Source: Lolliginicoccus suaedae (GTDB taxonomy: Bacteria; Actinomycetota; Actinomycetes; Mycobacteriales; Mycobacteriaceae). Taken from it: a DNA stretch of 64,000 nucleotides. Of the stretch, positions 18,416 through 32,064 are shown one piece after another. The notes under the pieces were generated by a model that had not been told where the DNA came from, made no database searches, and worked only from the letters and a program-made list of their open reading frames with translations. Position 1 is the stretch's first letter, and every line of letters starts with the position of its first letter. The position numbers and the translations under genes are program-made. Location of the stretch: NCBI RefSeq assembly GCF_008312885.1, contig NZ_VSSO01000001.1, forward strand, positions 868,001 through 932,000. The letters run 5' to 3'.

Positions 18416-19405
18416 GTGGGCTTGCAAGAAAGCTGGTGGGTCATGGAGCGGTCCAAGCGTTCCCCGGCTGCGGGACTAGCGCGCAGGAGCCAGGAGGCCA
18501 TCGGCGCGATCGTGCTGCTGCTCCTGACGACCACGATCATCGCGATGGGAGCGGGCGCGACGAGCGAATGCGTGCCTGTCCGGGAGCAGGACTTGCCGGG
18601 CCTGCTGGCGGTGTCGATGCGCGTCGGCACGAGCAATGGAGTGGTCGTGGACGCTGCCGGATCGGCTGGTGCGCCCCCGAGGGTGCTGCGGGTTGACGGC
18701 ATGACGTATGTGCTGGCGGACGCGCCCTTGCGCGCGTGGCGACCAGATGCGTTAGCAGGTCTGCGCCGAGGTGGCCTTGCCCGCGCGGGGGATGTCCTGG
18801 ACTTGCCCGGTGGATCCAGCACGGCGCCGACCCTGCTTGACCCGCATCGTATCGTCCGCGTCGTGCGGCAAGAAGTGCCGTCTCGCGGGGATTTCTGGGC
18901 GTATGAGGTCCGGCCGGTATCGATGAGCGAGGCGTTCGATGAGCTCATGGTGTCGGTCGGTCTCGATGAGGGCGCGGTGCGGGCGGCGATGCCGATGCTG
19001 GATCGGGTCAATCCGTTCCTCGATGGGTGCGTGACGGTCGTTGGGTCCACTCCGGCTGTTTCCGGCGCATTCGATGGGGCCACGCTCTCGGTGCGCGAGC
19101 TCGATGCACGGTTCGACCTGGTTCGCGGTGTCTCTCGTGTCGACGTGCTGGTGAGCAGCGAGTGCGCGAACTGCGGTGCGCTAGCCGTGCCGCTGGACGG
19201 CGGCCCGGACATGTCGTTGCGGATACTGCCTGGTGGCAGTGGTGCGGACCGCGAGCCGGGACGCCAAGCGCGCTCAGGCGCCGATCCATCGCTCGCATGG
19301 TCGCGCGCTGTGGTGGAAGTCTCGATCGGGAGCCTGTTGACCGTCGTGTCCGGGGGTGAGGCTGCCCGGCCGGCTGGTTCAGCGGACAAGCTCGACGACG
19401 CCTAG
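18416..19405 (+). CDS. Membrane-anchored or secreted protein of unknown function (Rv1482c position)
   Basis: This 329-residue protein (or 320 from ATG 18443) has a basic N-terminus, one hydrophobic segment (about 27-48, AIGAIVLLLLTTTIIAMGAGA) and a large Val/Asp/Gly-rich extracytoplasmic part. Four Cys are visible, including a CANCG motif (about residue 253), so a disulfide or redox/metal site is possible. I recognise no family. It sits divergent from fabG and convergent with the VWA gene, the place of Rv1482c in M. tuberculosis, but I cannot confirm homology. The start choice between GTG 18416 and ATG 18443 is open. Confidence 0.7.
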   Translation: MGLQESWWVMERSKRSPAAGLARRSQEAIGAIVLLLLTTTIIAMGAGATSECVPVREQDLPGLLAVSMRVGTSNGVVVDAAGSAGAPPRVLRVDGMTYVLADAPLRAWRPDALAGLRRGGLARAGDVLDLPGGSSTAPTLLDPHRIVRVVRQEVPSRGDFWAYEVRPVSMSEAFDELMVSVGLDEGAVRAAMPMLDRVNPFLDGCVTVVGSTPAVSGAFDGATLSVRELDARFDLVRGVSRVDVLVSSECANCGALAVPLDGGPDMSLRILPGGSGADREPGRQARSGADPSLAWSRAVVEVSIGSLLTVVSGGEAARPAGSADKLDDA

Positions 19406-19491
19406 TGCTGTTGACGGCCCGCTTCGGTCTGAGCAGCGCGTCTCGCGCCCCGCGAACCGCCACCCTTGAGCCACAGCCTGTGCCGACCGGC

Positions 19492-20472
19492 TCAGGGGAT
19501 GCGGCGGCTGACGACGAGCGCGATGCCACCGGCGATAGCGATGAACAGGGTGCCAAGGATCAGCCACGGCTGGCTGGCGTCGCCGCGGCGGATCTCGTAG
19601 CCAATCTGGGACTCGAGGGTCTCGTAGACCGCGGCGAGCTCCTCCTGCGTGGCCGCGGCGTAGAACTCGCCGCCACTGATCGCGGCGATGTCCTGCATCG
19701 ATGCCTCGTCCACGGGCACTGGGATGACCTGGTCCTCGATGACGACGGATCCGATCATGGTGCCGAACGAGATGGTCGAGACGGGGATATCGCGCTCGCC
19801 GGAGAGCCGGGCCGCGGTGAACGCGCCGCGGGGCGCGTCGAGGTCGGCGGGCACGGTTTGCTTGCCGTCGGAGATCAGCACGATATGTGCCGGGGGCGGC
19901 TCGTCCTCGCCGGGGATGATCGCGGCGATGCTCTCGATGGCCTGCAGCGAGGTGAAGATCGCTTCTCCGGTGGCGGTGCGCTCGGAGAGCTCGAGCCGAT
20001 CGATGGCGCTGGTCACCGGGGCCCTGTCCGTGGTGGGCGGGACGAGCACTGATGCGGTTCCGGCATAGCTGACGAGGCCCAGGTTGAGTCCTTCGGGCAG
20101 GCCCTCGGCGAAGTCGATGGCGGCTTCCTGCGCGGCGACGAGCCTGGACGGCGTGACATCGGTGGCCTCCATGGACAAGGAGGTGTCGATGGCGAGGATG
20201 ACGGTGGCCCGGTCGCGCGGCACACGCTGCTCCTTCGTCGGGGAGGCGAGCGCGACGGTGAGCAGGGCGAGCCCGACGAGCATCAGCACCGCCGGGATGT
20301 GCCGCTCGGCGTGGGGCCGCCGGGGGGCGACGGTATCGAGCAGCGCGAGGTTGGTGAACTTCATGATATTGCGCTGGCGGGCGCGCAGCGCGATCACATA
20401 GCCCACGACGAGGGCAGCGATGACGAGGAGGAAGAGCAGCCACCAGGGGCTGGTGAATCCGGTGAGGCTCAT
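19492..20472 (-). CDS. VWA-domain membrane protein of a MoxR operon
   Basis: This 326-residue protein has two N-terminal membrane helices (about 9-27 and 58-78), a von Willebrand A domain with the MIDAS motif DTSLSM (about 96-101) and a C-terminal membrane helix (about 298-320, LILGTLFIAIAGGIALVV). It is BatA-like. With the upstream DUF58 and MoxR ATPase it forms the conserved moxR-DUF58-VWA unit thought to act in envelope protein assembly or metal insertion. Its ATG overlaps the end of the DUF58 gene by four bases. Mycobacteria have the same trio at this place (Rv1479-Rv1481). Confidence 0.92.
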   Translation of the reverse strand: MSLTGFTSPWWLLFLLVIAALVVGYVIALRARQRNIMKFTNLALLDTVAPRRPHAERHIPAVLMLVGLALLTVALASPTKEQRVPRDRATVILAIDTSLSMEATDVTPSRLVAAQEAAIDFAEGLPEGLNLGLVSYAGTASVLVPPTTDRAPVTSAIDRLELSERTATGEAIFTSLQAIESIAAIIPGEDEPPPAHIVLISDGKQTVPADLDAPRGAFTAARLSGERDIPVSTISFGTMIGSVVIEDQVIPVPVDEASMQDIAAISGGEFYAAATQEELAAVYETLESQIGYEIRRGDASQPWLILGTLFIAIAGGIALVVSRRIP

Positions 20473-21467
20473 AGCGAGCCTCCTGGCGGACGGCGGGCAG
20501 CACCAGCGGCGGGCGCGGAGAACTGGTAGCGCCGTGCGGCGACGAACCGCACGATGTCGGCGATCCAGTCACTGTCGGTGCGCAGGGTCAGCCGCGGGCA
20601 GCCGCAGCGGCGCAGAGCGGTCTCGACGGCGGCGCGCTGCTGCTCGGCAGCAAGGGCGAAGTCGCGGCGGATTCGGCGCGAGGTGACGATCTCGCGGGTC
20701 TCGCCCGATTCCGGGTCCTGCAGCACGACATGCCCCACGTCGGGCAGGGAGAGGTCGCGGGGATCGATGACCTCGATGGCGAGCAGGTCATGGCGGTGCG
20801 AGACAGCCCGCAAGGAACGTTCCCAGTCGATGGGGCCAAGGAAATCACTGATGATGACGGCGAGGCCGCGGCGACGGGGCGGGCGGCGCAGGGAATCGAT
20901 GACGGAGTCGAGGCTGCCGCGGGTGCCCGAGGGCGCGCGCGGGGTGGTGGCGATGCGTCGCAGCAGTACCTGGCGGTGGTGCAGGCCTGATCTCGCGGGG
21001 ATGCGCGTGGTGGTGGCTCCGTTGGAGACGAGCGCGCCGATGCGGTTGGCTCCTCCGCCCGTGAGGTAGGTGACCGCGGCGGAGGCCGCGACCGCGAGGT
21101 CCCGTTTCTCGCTCCCGGCGGTGCCGAAGTCGAGGCTGGCGGAGAGGTCGAGCACGATCCAGCTCTCGAGCTCGCGGTCGGCGACGGTCTGCCGCACGTG
21201 CGGGTGGGTGGTGCGGGCGGTGACGGACCAGTCCATCTGCCGGACGTCGTCCCCGGGCTCGTAGGGGCGCGCGTCGCCAGGCTCGGAGCCGGGGCCCGGG
21301 ATGAGGCCGAGGTGCTCGCCGTGGAGGATGCCGTCGAGCTTGCGCTTGACGGTGAGCTCCAGGGTGCGCAGGGCCGCGGCGAGCCGGGGGTCGCGGAGCT
21401 CGCCGCGCGCGAACGACGGCGGGGCGGGATGCTGGCCGTGCTGATCGCCGGAGGAAGGCGTGTCCAT
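20469..21467 (-). CDS. DUF58 protein of the MoxR operon
   Basis: This 332-residue cytoplasmic protein is a DUF58 family member. It shows the conserved RPYEPGDDVRQMDWSVTART segment (about 69-88), followed by a VWA-like region with WIVLDLSASLDFG. DUF58 proteins accompany MoxR ATPases; molecular role unknown. ATG 21467 has AGGA upstream; the TTG one codon earlier is less likely. It lies between moxR (21-base gap) and the VWA gene (4-base overlap). Confidence 0.92.
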   Translation of the reverse strand: MDTPSSGDQHGQHPAPPSFARGELRDPRLAAALRTLELTVKRKLDGILHGEHLGLIPGPGSEPGDARPYEPGDDVRQMDWSVTARTTHPHVRQTVADRELESWIVLDLSASLDFGTAGSEKRDLAVAASAAVTYLTGGGANRIGALVSNGATTTRIPARSGLHHRQVLLRRIATTPRAPSGTRGSLDSVIDSLRRPPRRRGLAVIISDFLGPIDWERSLRAVSHRHDLLAIEVIDPRDLSLPDVGHVVLQDPESGETREIVTSRRIRRDFALAAEQQRAAVETALRRCGCPRLTLRTDSDWIADIVRFVAARRYQFSAPAAGAARRPPGGSL

Positions 21468-21489
21468 CAAAGTCCTCGTGGCTGCCGGT

Positions 21490-22599
<1,110 letters not shown>

Positions 22600-22710
22600 T
22601 GTCGATGACCACCGTTGTCGCTCGTGCCGGGCTGGGCCCGGCGTGTCCAGTACTCCGAACCACTATTGCAGGTTCGGCCGGGGAATGCCCGCGCCCTGGG
22701 CGCCTGGGGC

Positions 22711-23313
22711 TCAGATCATGCGGACAGCGAACGGCAGGAGCCCGGCGCGGTCGAGGGGCGCGATGCGAACGTGGCCCCCCGAGTAGGGCGCCTCGAGGAC
22801 GGTTCCGTCGCCGAGATAGAGGGCCACGTGGTCGCGTCCACCATCCCCCCAGAACAGCATGTCGCCGCGCTGGGCCGCCCCGACCGGCACGCGCGGCCCG
22901 GCGTGAAGCATGTGACCGCTGTAGCGAGGCAATCGCACCTCGGCTCCGGCGAAGGAATACACCATCAGCCCCGAGCAGTCGAAGCCGATCTTCTCGAAGT
23001 CGCCGTGCGCATCCGCGATGCCTCCGTCGCGCACGCCGGGACCCGGTCCGTGCGCTCCCCCGCCGCCCCAGGCATAGGGAATGCCGAGCTGGCCGCGCGC
23101 GCGGTCGATGACTGCCTCGATCCGCTGGGCACGCTCGGGCGAGGACCACGGGTCGGAGACCTCGATCGCCGACAGCTCCGGCGAAGGGTTGGCCGCAGCG
23201 CTGGCTGCCGCCGGTCCCGCGAGGACCAGCGCGGCGGCCATGACGGCGGGCAATGCTCGAGGGAAAGCTGGCGCATGCCGTGTCGCACCATTGTCAGGGC
23301 ATTGTCGGGGCAT
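22711..23313 (-). CDS. Secreted NlpC/P60 peptidoglycan endopeptidase (RipB-like)
   Basis: This is a predicted exported D,L-endopeptidase cutting peptide stems of peptidoglycan during division. The 200-residue precursor has a signal peptide (about 1-42, ending AGPAAASAAA) and one NlpC/P60 domain: RARGQLGIPYAWGGGG, catalytic Cys in FDCSGLMVYSF (about 117), His in RDHVALYLG and a C-terminal APYSGGHVRI. A GGAAG six bases before ATG 23313 supports the start. It is a tandem paralogue of the gene at 23546, and precedes moxR. Confidence 0.9.
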   Translation of the reverse strand: MPRQCPDNGATRHAPAFPRALPAVMAAALVLAGPAAASAAANPSPELSAIEVSDPWSSPERAQRIEAVIDRARGQLGIPYAWGGGGAHGPGPGVRDGGIADAHGDFEKIGFDCSGLMVYSFAGAEVRLPRYSGHMLHAGPRVPVGAAQRGDMLFWGDGGRDHVALYLGDGTVLEAPYSGGHVRIAPLDRAGLLPFAVRMI

Positions 23314-23545
23314 CCGCGGCTTCCATTCGTCACGATTCCGGGTATCGCGCTCGGAACAGGGACAGACCTGGTTGCCAGGCCTGCCGTGAGCCGCGCACTG
23401 TCGCAGCCGAGGCTAGGAGTCCGGCGCCCGGCGCGATCACTGATTCATCGAGTCGTATCGAAGCCGAAACAATGACATGGTGATTTACGCCGTCGACATG
23501 CGCTGATCGCAACCAATCCGCAACTTCGCCCTGGACGAGCCCGCC

Positions 23546-24205
23546 CTAGACGAACCGCACCGCGACGGGCTGGATTCCGGACCAGTTGATGGGCGCAATA
23601 CGCACGGTGGCGCCCGAGAAGGGTGATTCGATGACCATTCCGTTGCCGATGTAGAGGGCGGCGTGGTGACTGCCGCCGGGGCCATAGAACAGCACATCAC
23701 CAGGCTTGCGCTGCGCGAGCGGCACCTGCGTTCCAGCCCGGAAGATGGCACCACTCGTCCGCGGGAGGAAGACCCCGGCGCCAGCGAAGGAATAGACGAG
23801 CAGGCCCGAGCAGTCGAAACCAATCTTGTTGAAGTCGCCATGCCGATCCGCCACGCCACCATCCCGGATGCCGCGCGTGGGGCCATGGATATTGCCGCCA
23901 CCCCACGCGTAGGGCACGCCGACCTGGGATCGGGCACGATCGATGACCATCTGCGCGCGGGTCAGCGAGACAGGTGGATCCTCGACGACCGGTGGGGTCA
24001 CTGGCTTCTCGGCAGCAGGAGTCTCGGGTGGCGCCAGCGGAACCTGCGGCGCGGACGGCGCTGGGCTCGACGGCGCTGGGCTAGACGGCGCTGGGGCCGG
24101 GCCGCTGATACTGCCGAACAGGGGGTTGGCGGCGGCAGCCGGAACAGCTGCTAGCAGCAAGGAAGCGGTGACCGCAATGGGCCAGAGTATTCGCGAAATG
24201 CGCAC
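23546..24205 (-). CDS. Secreted NlpC/P60 peptidoglycan endopeptidase (RipA position, short form)
   Basis: The 219-residue precursor has a signal peptide (about 1-27), a Pro/Ala/Ser-rich linker with three repeated APSSP units (about 35-75) and one NlpC/P60 domain (RARSQVGVPYAWGGGN, catalytic Cys in FDCSGLLVYSF, His in SHHAALYIG). Start GTG 24205 has GGAGGAG six bases upstream; the longer frame from 24262 is not needed. In mycobacteria the gene at this place is ripA (about 470 residues with a coiled-coil inhibitory N-terminal region); here that region is missing, leaving only linker and catalytic domain. It is about half identical by eye to the next gene over the domain. Confidence 0.9.
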   Translation of the reverse strand: MRISRILWPIAVTASLLLAAVPAAAANPLFGSISGPAPAPSSPAPSSPAPSAPQVPLAPPETPAAEKPVTPPVVEDPPVSLTRAQMVIDRARSQVGVPYAWGGGNIHGPTRGIRDGGVADRHGDFNKIGFDCSGLLVYSFAGAGVFLPRTSGAIFRAGTQVPLAQRKPGDVLFYGPGGSHHAALYIGNGMVIESPFSGATVRIAPINWSGIQPVAVRFV

Positions 24206-28128
<3,923 letters not shown>

Positions 28129-28151
28129 CTCCCGGTCCCCGCAGCAGCCAA

Positions 28152-28193
28152 GGGCCCGGGAAGCCGATGCTCGCATCGGTTCCTCCCGGGCCC
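28152..28193 (+). terminator. Strong hairpin between acn and acnR
   Basis: Perfect arms GGGCCCGGGA (28152-28161) and TCCCGGGCCC (28184-28193) enclose a second stem CCGATGC/GCATCGG. It is 23 bases after the acn stop and would end or attenuate transcription before acnR. Confidence 0.8.
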
Positions 28194-28234
28194 TTCGCGG
28201 CCCCACCGCGACGACGATCGAAGGGCTAGTAGTC

Positions 28235-28837
28235 GTGCCCAGAGTCAGTGAAGTCCACCTTGCTGCCCGGCGAGCCCAGATCCTCGACGGCGCCCGCCAG
28301 TGCTTCGCCAAGTTCGGCTACGAGGGCGCCACCGTCCGCAGGCTCGAGGAGACCACCGGGCTTTCCCGCGGTGCGATCTTCCACCACTTCCGCGACAAGG
28401 ACGCCCTGTTCCTCGCGCTCGCCCACGAGGACTCCCAGCGCATGGCCGATACGGCTGCGGAACAGGGCCTCGTGCAGGTGATGCGAAACCTGCTCACCCA
28501 TCCCGAGGAGTTCGACTGGCTCGGCACGCGCCTCGAGATCACCCGCCGCCTCCGGACTGATCCGGATTTCCGGCGCGAGTGGGCCGAGCAAGCCACCGAG
28601 CTCACCGAAGCGGCCACGCAGCGGCTCGAGCGGCAGCGCGCGAAGGGACGCATCCGCGATGACATCCCGACGGCGGTCCTTCTGCACTACCTCGATCTCG
28701 TGCTCGATGGCCTCGTCGCGCATGTCGCCTCCGGCCAACCGGCAACGCATCTCGATGCGGTGCTCGATCTCGTCGAGGATTCCGTCCGCCGCAAGCCGTC
28801 GGGCACTCCAGTGGCAAGCCCGGAACCTGTGGACTAG
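28235..28837 (+). CDS. acnR: TetR-family aconitase repressor AcnR
   Basis: This 200-residue TetR-type dimer represses aconitase expression. The N-terminal HTH (about 10-55) reads ILDGARQCFAKFGYEGATVRRLEETTGLSRGAIFHHFRDKD, here quoted in two parts: ILDGARQCFAKFGYEGATV and RRLEETTGLSRGAIFHHFRD. The C-terminal part is the helical ligand/dimer domain. In C. glutamicum AcnR senses citrate and Mg2+. GTG 28235 has an AAGG nearby. It is directly downstream of acn and a matching AcnR operator lies in the acn promoter, so function is well supported. Confidence 0.93.
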   Translation: MPRVSEVHLAARRAQILDGARQCFAKFGYEGATVRRLEETTGLSRGAIFHHFRDKDALFLALAHEDSQRMADTAAEQGLVQVMRNLLTHPEEFDWLGTRLEITRRLRTDPDFRREWAEQATELTEAATQRLERQRAKGRIRDDIPTAVLLHYLDLVLDGLVAHVASGQPATHLDAVLDLVEDSVRRKPSGTPVASPEPVD

Positions 28838-29055
28838 GCGGTGCGCTTGCGCCGGTTGGCGCCACCGCGACCACGCAGGGGCACATCCGACTCCACGAGC
28901 ATCTTGTGGACGAAGCCATAGCTGCGCCCGAGTGATTCAGCGAGCGATCGGATGCTCGCCCCGGACTCGTACCGCTCGCGTATCTCCGAACGGATCACGT
29001 CTCGCGACTCCCCGGTTATCCGCGCCCCCTTGCTGATCCCCGCTGATGCTGCCAT
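28834..29055 (-). CDS. Small helix-turn-helix protein (Rv1473A position)
   Basis: This 73-residue protein is little more than an HTH: YESGASIRSLAESLGRSYGF and VHKMLVESDVPLRGRGG, with basic ends (RRKRTA). Such mini-HTH proteins are widespread in actinobacteria. ATG 29055 has GGAGG eight bases upstream; the longer frame is less likely. It overlaps the end of acnR by four bases on the opposite strand and lies downstream of the ABC-F gene, as Rv1473A does in M. tuberculosis. Target genes are unknown. Confidence 0.82.
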   Translation of the reverse strand: MAASAGISKGARITGESRDVIRSEIRERYESGASIRSLAESLGRSYGFVHKMLVESDVPLRGRGGANRRKRTA

Positions 29056-29253
29056 CTCCTCGACCTCCATTGGGCTCGGCACCGTGCGGTTCACCCGCAT
29101 ACACGCAGGTAAATCACTGATAAAGTTCAGCGTAGACAATCGCGAGGCAACTATCCACAGGCGCCATCACACCGCCTGTGCCCCAGCACGATTGACCAAC
29201 CGCGCGGCAGCCGCCACAACAGCAACGGCAGCGCGGCCGCAGCCCCAGCGGCA

Positions 29254-30885
29254 TCACGCCAGCGAGATCAGCTCCAGGTACTCCTCGGACCAATGATCCT
29301 CCGCGCCATCGGGCAGCATGATGACGCGTTCCGGGTTCAGCGCCTCCGCCGCGCCCGGATCATGCGTCACCAGCACCACCGCGCCCTCGTAGGTGCGCAG
29401 CGCATCGAGGACCTGCTCGCGCGAGACCGGATCCAGGTTGTTCGTCGGCTCATCGAGCAGCAGCACGTTCGCCGCCGACGACACCAGCCCCGCGAGCGCG
29501 AGGCGGGTCTTCTCGCCGCCCGACAACGTGCCCGCGGGCTGCTCGAGCTGCGGCCCACTGAACATGAAAGCACCCAGCAGGCTGCGCAGCTCCTGCTCCC
29601 CCGCATCCGGAGAGGCATGCCGGATGTTGTCCCACACCGAGGCCTCATCATCGAGCGTGTCATGCTCCTGCGCGAAGTAGCCCCGCTTCAGGCCACGCCC
29701 CGGCTCGATCTCCCCGGTATCGGGAGTCTCGACACCAGCCAGGATGCGCAGCAGCGTTGTCTTGCCCGCGCCATTGAGGCCCAGGATCACCACCCGGCTA
29801 CCCTTGTCGATCGCGCAATCGACGCCAGTGAACACCTCGAGCGAGCCATAAGACTTCGATACGCCCGACGCATGGAGCGGCGTGCGCCCGCACGGCGCGG
29901 GCGACGGGAACTTGATGCGCGCCACCTTGTCGGCCACGCGCTCGTCGTCGAGCTCTGCCATCATCCGGTCCGCGCGACGCATCATGTTCTTCGCCGCCGC
30001 CGCCTTCGTGGCCTTCGCGCCGAGCTTGTCCGCCTGGACCTTCAACGCGGCTACCTTCTTCTCCGCGTTGGCCCGCTCCCGGCGGCGCCGGGCCTCATCA
30101 GTGGCCCGCGCATCGAGATAGCGCTTCCACGTCATGTTGTACACATCCGCCTCGCCGCGCACCGCGTCGAGGAACCACACCTTGTTGACCACATCGTTGA
30201 GCAGATCCACATCGTGGGAGATCACGATGAGCCCGCCGTCATGGTTCTGCAGGAAGCCCCGCAGCCAGGTGATCGAGTCAGCATCCAGGTGGTTCGTCGG
30301 CTCATCGAGCAGCAACGTCGTGCCGGACTTGCCGCCCGCGCCATCCGAGGCGGAGAACAGGATGCGGGCGAGCTCCACGCGCCGCCGCTGCCCACCGGAC
30401 AACGTCCGCAACGGTTGCTCGAGGATCCGATCCTCCAGGCCCAGCGCGTTGCAGATCCGCGCCGCCTCGCTCTCGGCAGCGTAGCCACCGAGGGAGGAGA
30501 ACCGATCCTCGAGGTTGCCGTACTTGCGGATGGCCTTGTCGCGCTCGGCGACATCGCCCAGCTCCGCCATCTGCACCTGCAGCTTCTCCATCTTCGCGAG
30601 CAGCGCATCGAGCCCGCGCGCGGAAAGCACCCGGTTCTTCGCCAGCACGTCGAGATCGCCCTCGCGCGGATCCTGCGGCAGGTAGCCCACCTCGCTGGAG
30701 CGCGACACCGAGCCCGCGTACGGCTCGCCCTCCCCGGCGAGGATCCGCAGCGTGGTGGTCTTGCCCGCGCCGTTGCGGCCCACGAGACCGATGCGATCAC
30801 CCGGCTGGACCCGCAACGCCGGGCCGGGCGCGCTCAGCAAGGTGCGCACCCCGGCCCGCACTTCCAGATCAGAAGCGGTAATCAC
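29254..30885 (-). CDS. ABC-F subfamily ATPase (ribosome-associated)
   Basis: This 543-residue protein has two ABC domains and no membrane part: Walker A GRNGAGKTT (about 36-44) and GLNGAGKTT, signatures LSGGQRRR and LSGGEKTR, and Walker B LLLDEPTNHLD and LLLDEPTNNLD. An Arg/Lys/Ala-rich inter-domain linker (about 255-320) carries the P-site tRNA interaction motif region. ABC-F proteins rescue stalled ribosomes or protect them from antibiotics; the M. tuberculosis homologue Rv1473 is linked to macrolide resistance. GTG 30885 has GGAG five bases upstream. The long upstream region may hold an attenuator (see findings). Confidence 0.92.
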   Translation of the reverse strand: MITASDLEVRAGVRTLLSAPGPALRVQPGDRIGLVGRNGAGKTTTLRILAGEGEPYAGSVSRSSEVGYLPQDPREGDLDVLAKNRVLSARGLDALLAKMEKLQVQMAELGDVAERDKAIRKYGNLEDRFSSLGGYAAESEAARICNALGLEDRILEQPLRTLSGGQRRRVELARILFSASDGAGGKSGTTLLLDEPTNHLDADSITWLRGFLQNHDGGLIVISHDVDLLNDVVNKVWFLDAVRGEADVYNMTWKRYLDARATDEARRRRERANAEKKVAALKVQADKLGAKATKAAAAKNMMRRADRMMAELDDERVADKVARIKFPSPAPCGRTPLHASGVSKSYGSLEVFTGVDCAIDKGSRVVILGLNGAGKTTLLRILAGVETPDTGEIEPGRGLKRGYFAQEHDTLDDEASVWDNIRHASPDAGEQELRSLLGAFMFSGPQLEQPAGTLSGGEKTRLALAGLVSSAANVLLLDEPTNNLDPVSREQVLDALRTYEGAVVLVTHDPGAAEALNPERVIMLPDGAEDHWSEEYLELISLA

Positions 30886-31270
30886 ATGAACTCCAAACAG
30901 CTCGACAACAAGACCTCAGGCATCGTGACCATCGCCAGGGCCGTATCCGCGCGTCGCGCGATCAACGGGTACCTGCCCCTCGGCGCAAGCGCGGATGACG
31001 ATCATGGCCCGCAGGCCGCCATCGGACGCGCGGCACGCACCGTGACCGTCGAGCACCACGCCGCAACGGCCAGCGCTACTCAGGGGCTCCGGCGGAACCA
31101 GGCTTGCATCGCGGAAAACCACGCGGCAAGCCCGTGCGATATCAACCCATGACTCTACCGGTTCGCGCGCCAGGACGCGATGTCACGGAAACCACACGTC
31201 ACGGCGACGAGCACGACTCGAGCAGGCCGTCGATTGCCGGGCAACGCTCCCGCACCGCTACGGTGGTGGG
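30886..31270. other. 385-base gene-free divergent region between the ABC-F and SDR genes
   Basis: No convincing gene. It must hold the ABC-F promoter (candidate TAGAGT on the minus strand at about 31150-31155) and the SDR promoter. If that -10 is right, the ABC-F transcript has a leader of about 260 bases. A 68-codon open frame on the minus strand (GTG 31122 to 30916) ends 30 bases before the ABC-F start, but has no ribosome-binding site. Confidence 0.4.
31259..31264 (+). promoter_or_regulatory. Candidate leaderless -10 of the SDR gene
   Basis: TACGGT ends six bases before ATG 31271, the spacing expected if transcription begins at the A of the start codon. Confidence 0.4.
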
Positions 31271-32038
31271 ATGACCACTCTCGATCTCGCTGGCCGCACC
31301 GCACTGATCACGGGCGCGAGCCGGGGCATCGGCAAGGCCATCGCCGCCGAGCTGCTCCGGCGCGGCGCCAATGTCGCCATCACCGCGCGCAAGCCTGGGC
31401 CGCTCGAGGAGACCGCCCACGAGCTCGCCGAGGACGCTGGCCAGGCCGGGGTCGTTGCCTTCCCCAGCAACACCGGGGACCTCGAATCACGGCATGGTGT
31501 GGTCGCCGCGACGCTTGATCGCTTCGGCAGCCTCGACATCCTGGTCAACAACACCGGGATCAATCCCGTGTATGGCTCCCTGATCGACGCGGACCTCGCT
31601 GCCGTGTCCAAGATATTCGACGTCAACGTGGTCGCCGCCCTCGGATTCGTCCAGGAGGCGCACGCCGCCTGGATGGGCGAGCACGGCGGATCGATCCTCA
31701 ACATCGCCAGCGTGGCGGGCCTGCGCTCCACCGGTGTCATCTCGGCCTACGGCGCATCCAAGGCAGCGCTGATCCGCCTCACCGAGGAGCTCGCGTGGCA
31801 GCTCGGCCCCTCCATCCGCGTCAACGCGATCGCCCCCGGAGTGGTCAAGACCCAGTTCGCCGAGGCCCTCTACGCCGCCGGCGAGGAGAAAGCATCCGCG
31901 GGATACCCGCTCAAGCGCCTCGGCACTCCCGAGGACATTGCCCGTGCCGCGGCATTCCTGGTCTCCGACGACGCGTCGTGGATCACCGGGGAGACCCTGC
32001 GCGTAGACGGCGGCCTGCTCGCCACCGGCGGGCTCTAG
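31271..32038 (+). CDS. Short-chain dehydrogenase/reductase (FabG-like)
   Basis: This 255-residue classical SDR has the cofactor motif TGASRGIG (about 15-22), NNTG at VNNTGINP (Thr replaces the usual Ala of NNAG), catalytic Ser in NIASVAG and YGASK. A C-terminal ITGETLRVDGG is typical of the FabG branch. It is not part of the FAS-II cluster, so it more likely acts on another ketone/alcohol. It lies 26 bases before the lycopene cyclase gene and is probably co-transcribed. The substrate is unknown. Confidence 0.88.
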   Translation: MTTLDLAGRTALITGASRGIGKAIAAELLRRGANVAITARKPGPLEETAHELAEDAGQAGVVAFPSNTGDLESRHGVVAATLDRFGSLDILVNNTGINPVYGSLIDADLAAVSKIFDVNVVAALGFVQEAHAAWMGEHGGSILNIASVAGLRSTGVISAYGASKAALIRLTEELAWQLGPSIRVNAIAPGVVKTQFAEALYAAGEEKASAGYPLKRLGTPEDIARAAAFLVSDDASWITGETLRVDGGLLATGGL

Positions 32039-32064
32039 CACGTCTCCGTGCTAGTGGACCGCAC

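Noticed and set aside
30916-31122. 68-codon minus-strand gene upstream of the ABC-F gene
   Set aside because: GTG start without a ribosome-binding site and no similarity recognised; kept only as a possible leader ORF in the findings.
29293-31152. A 619-codon plus-strand frame opposite the ABC-F gene
   Set aside because: It is an antisense shadow of the ABC-F gene continuing into the gene-free leader; composition is Arg/His/Leu-rich and no motif is present.
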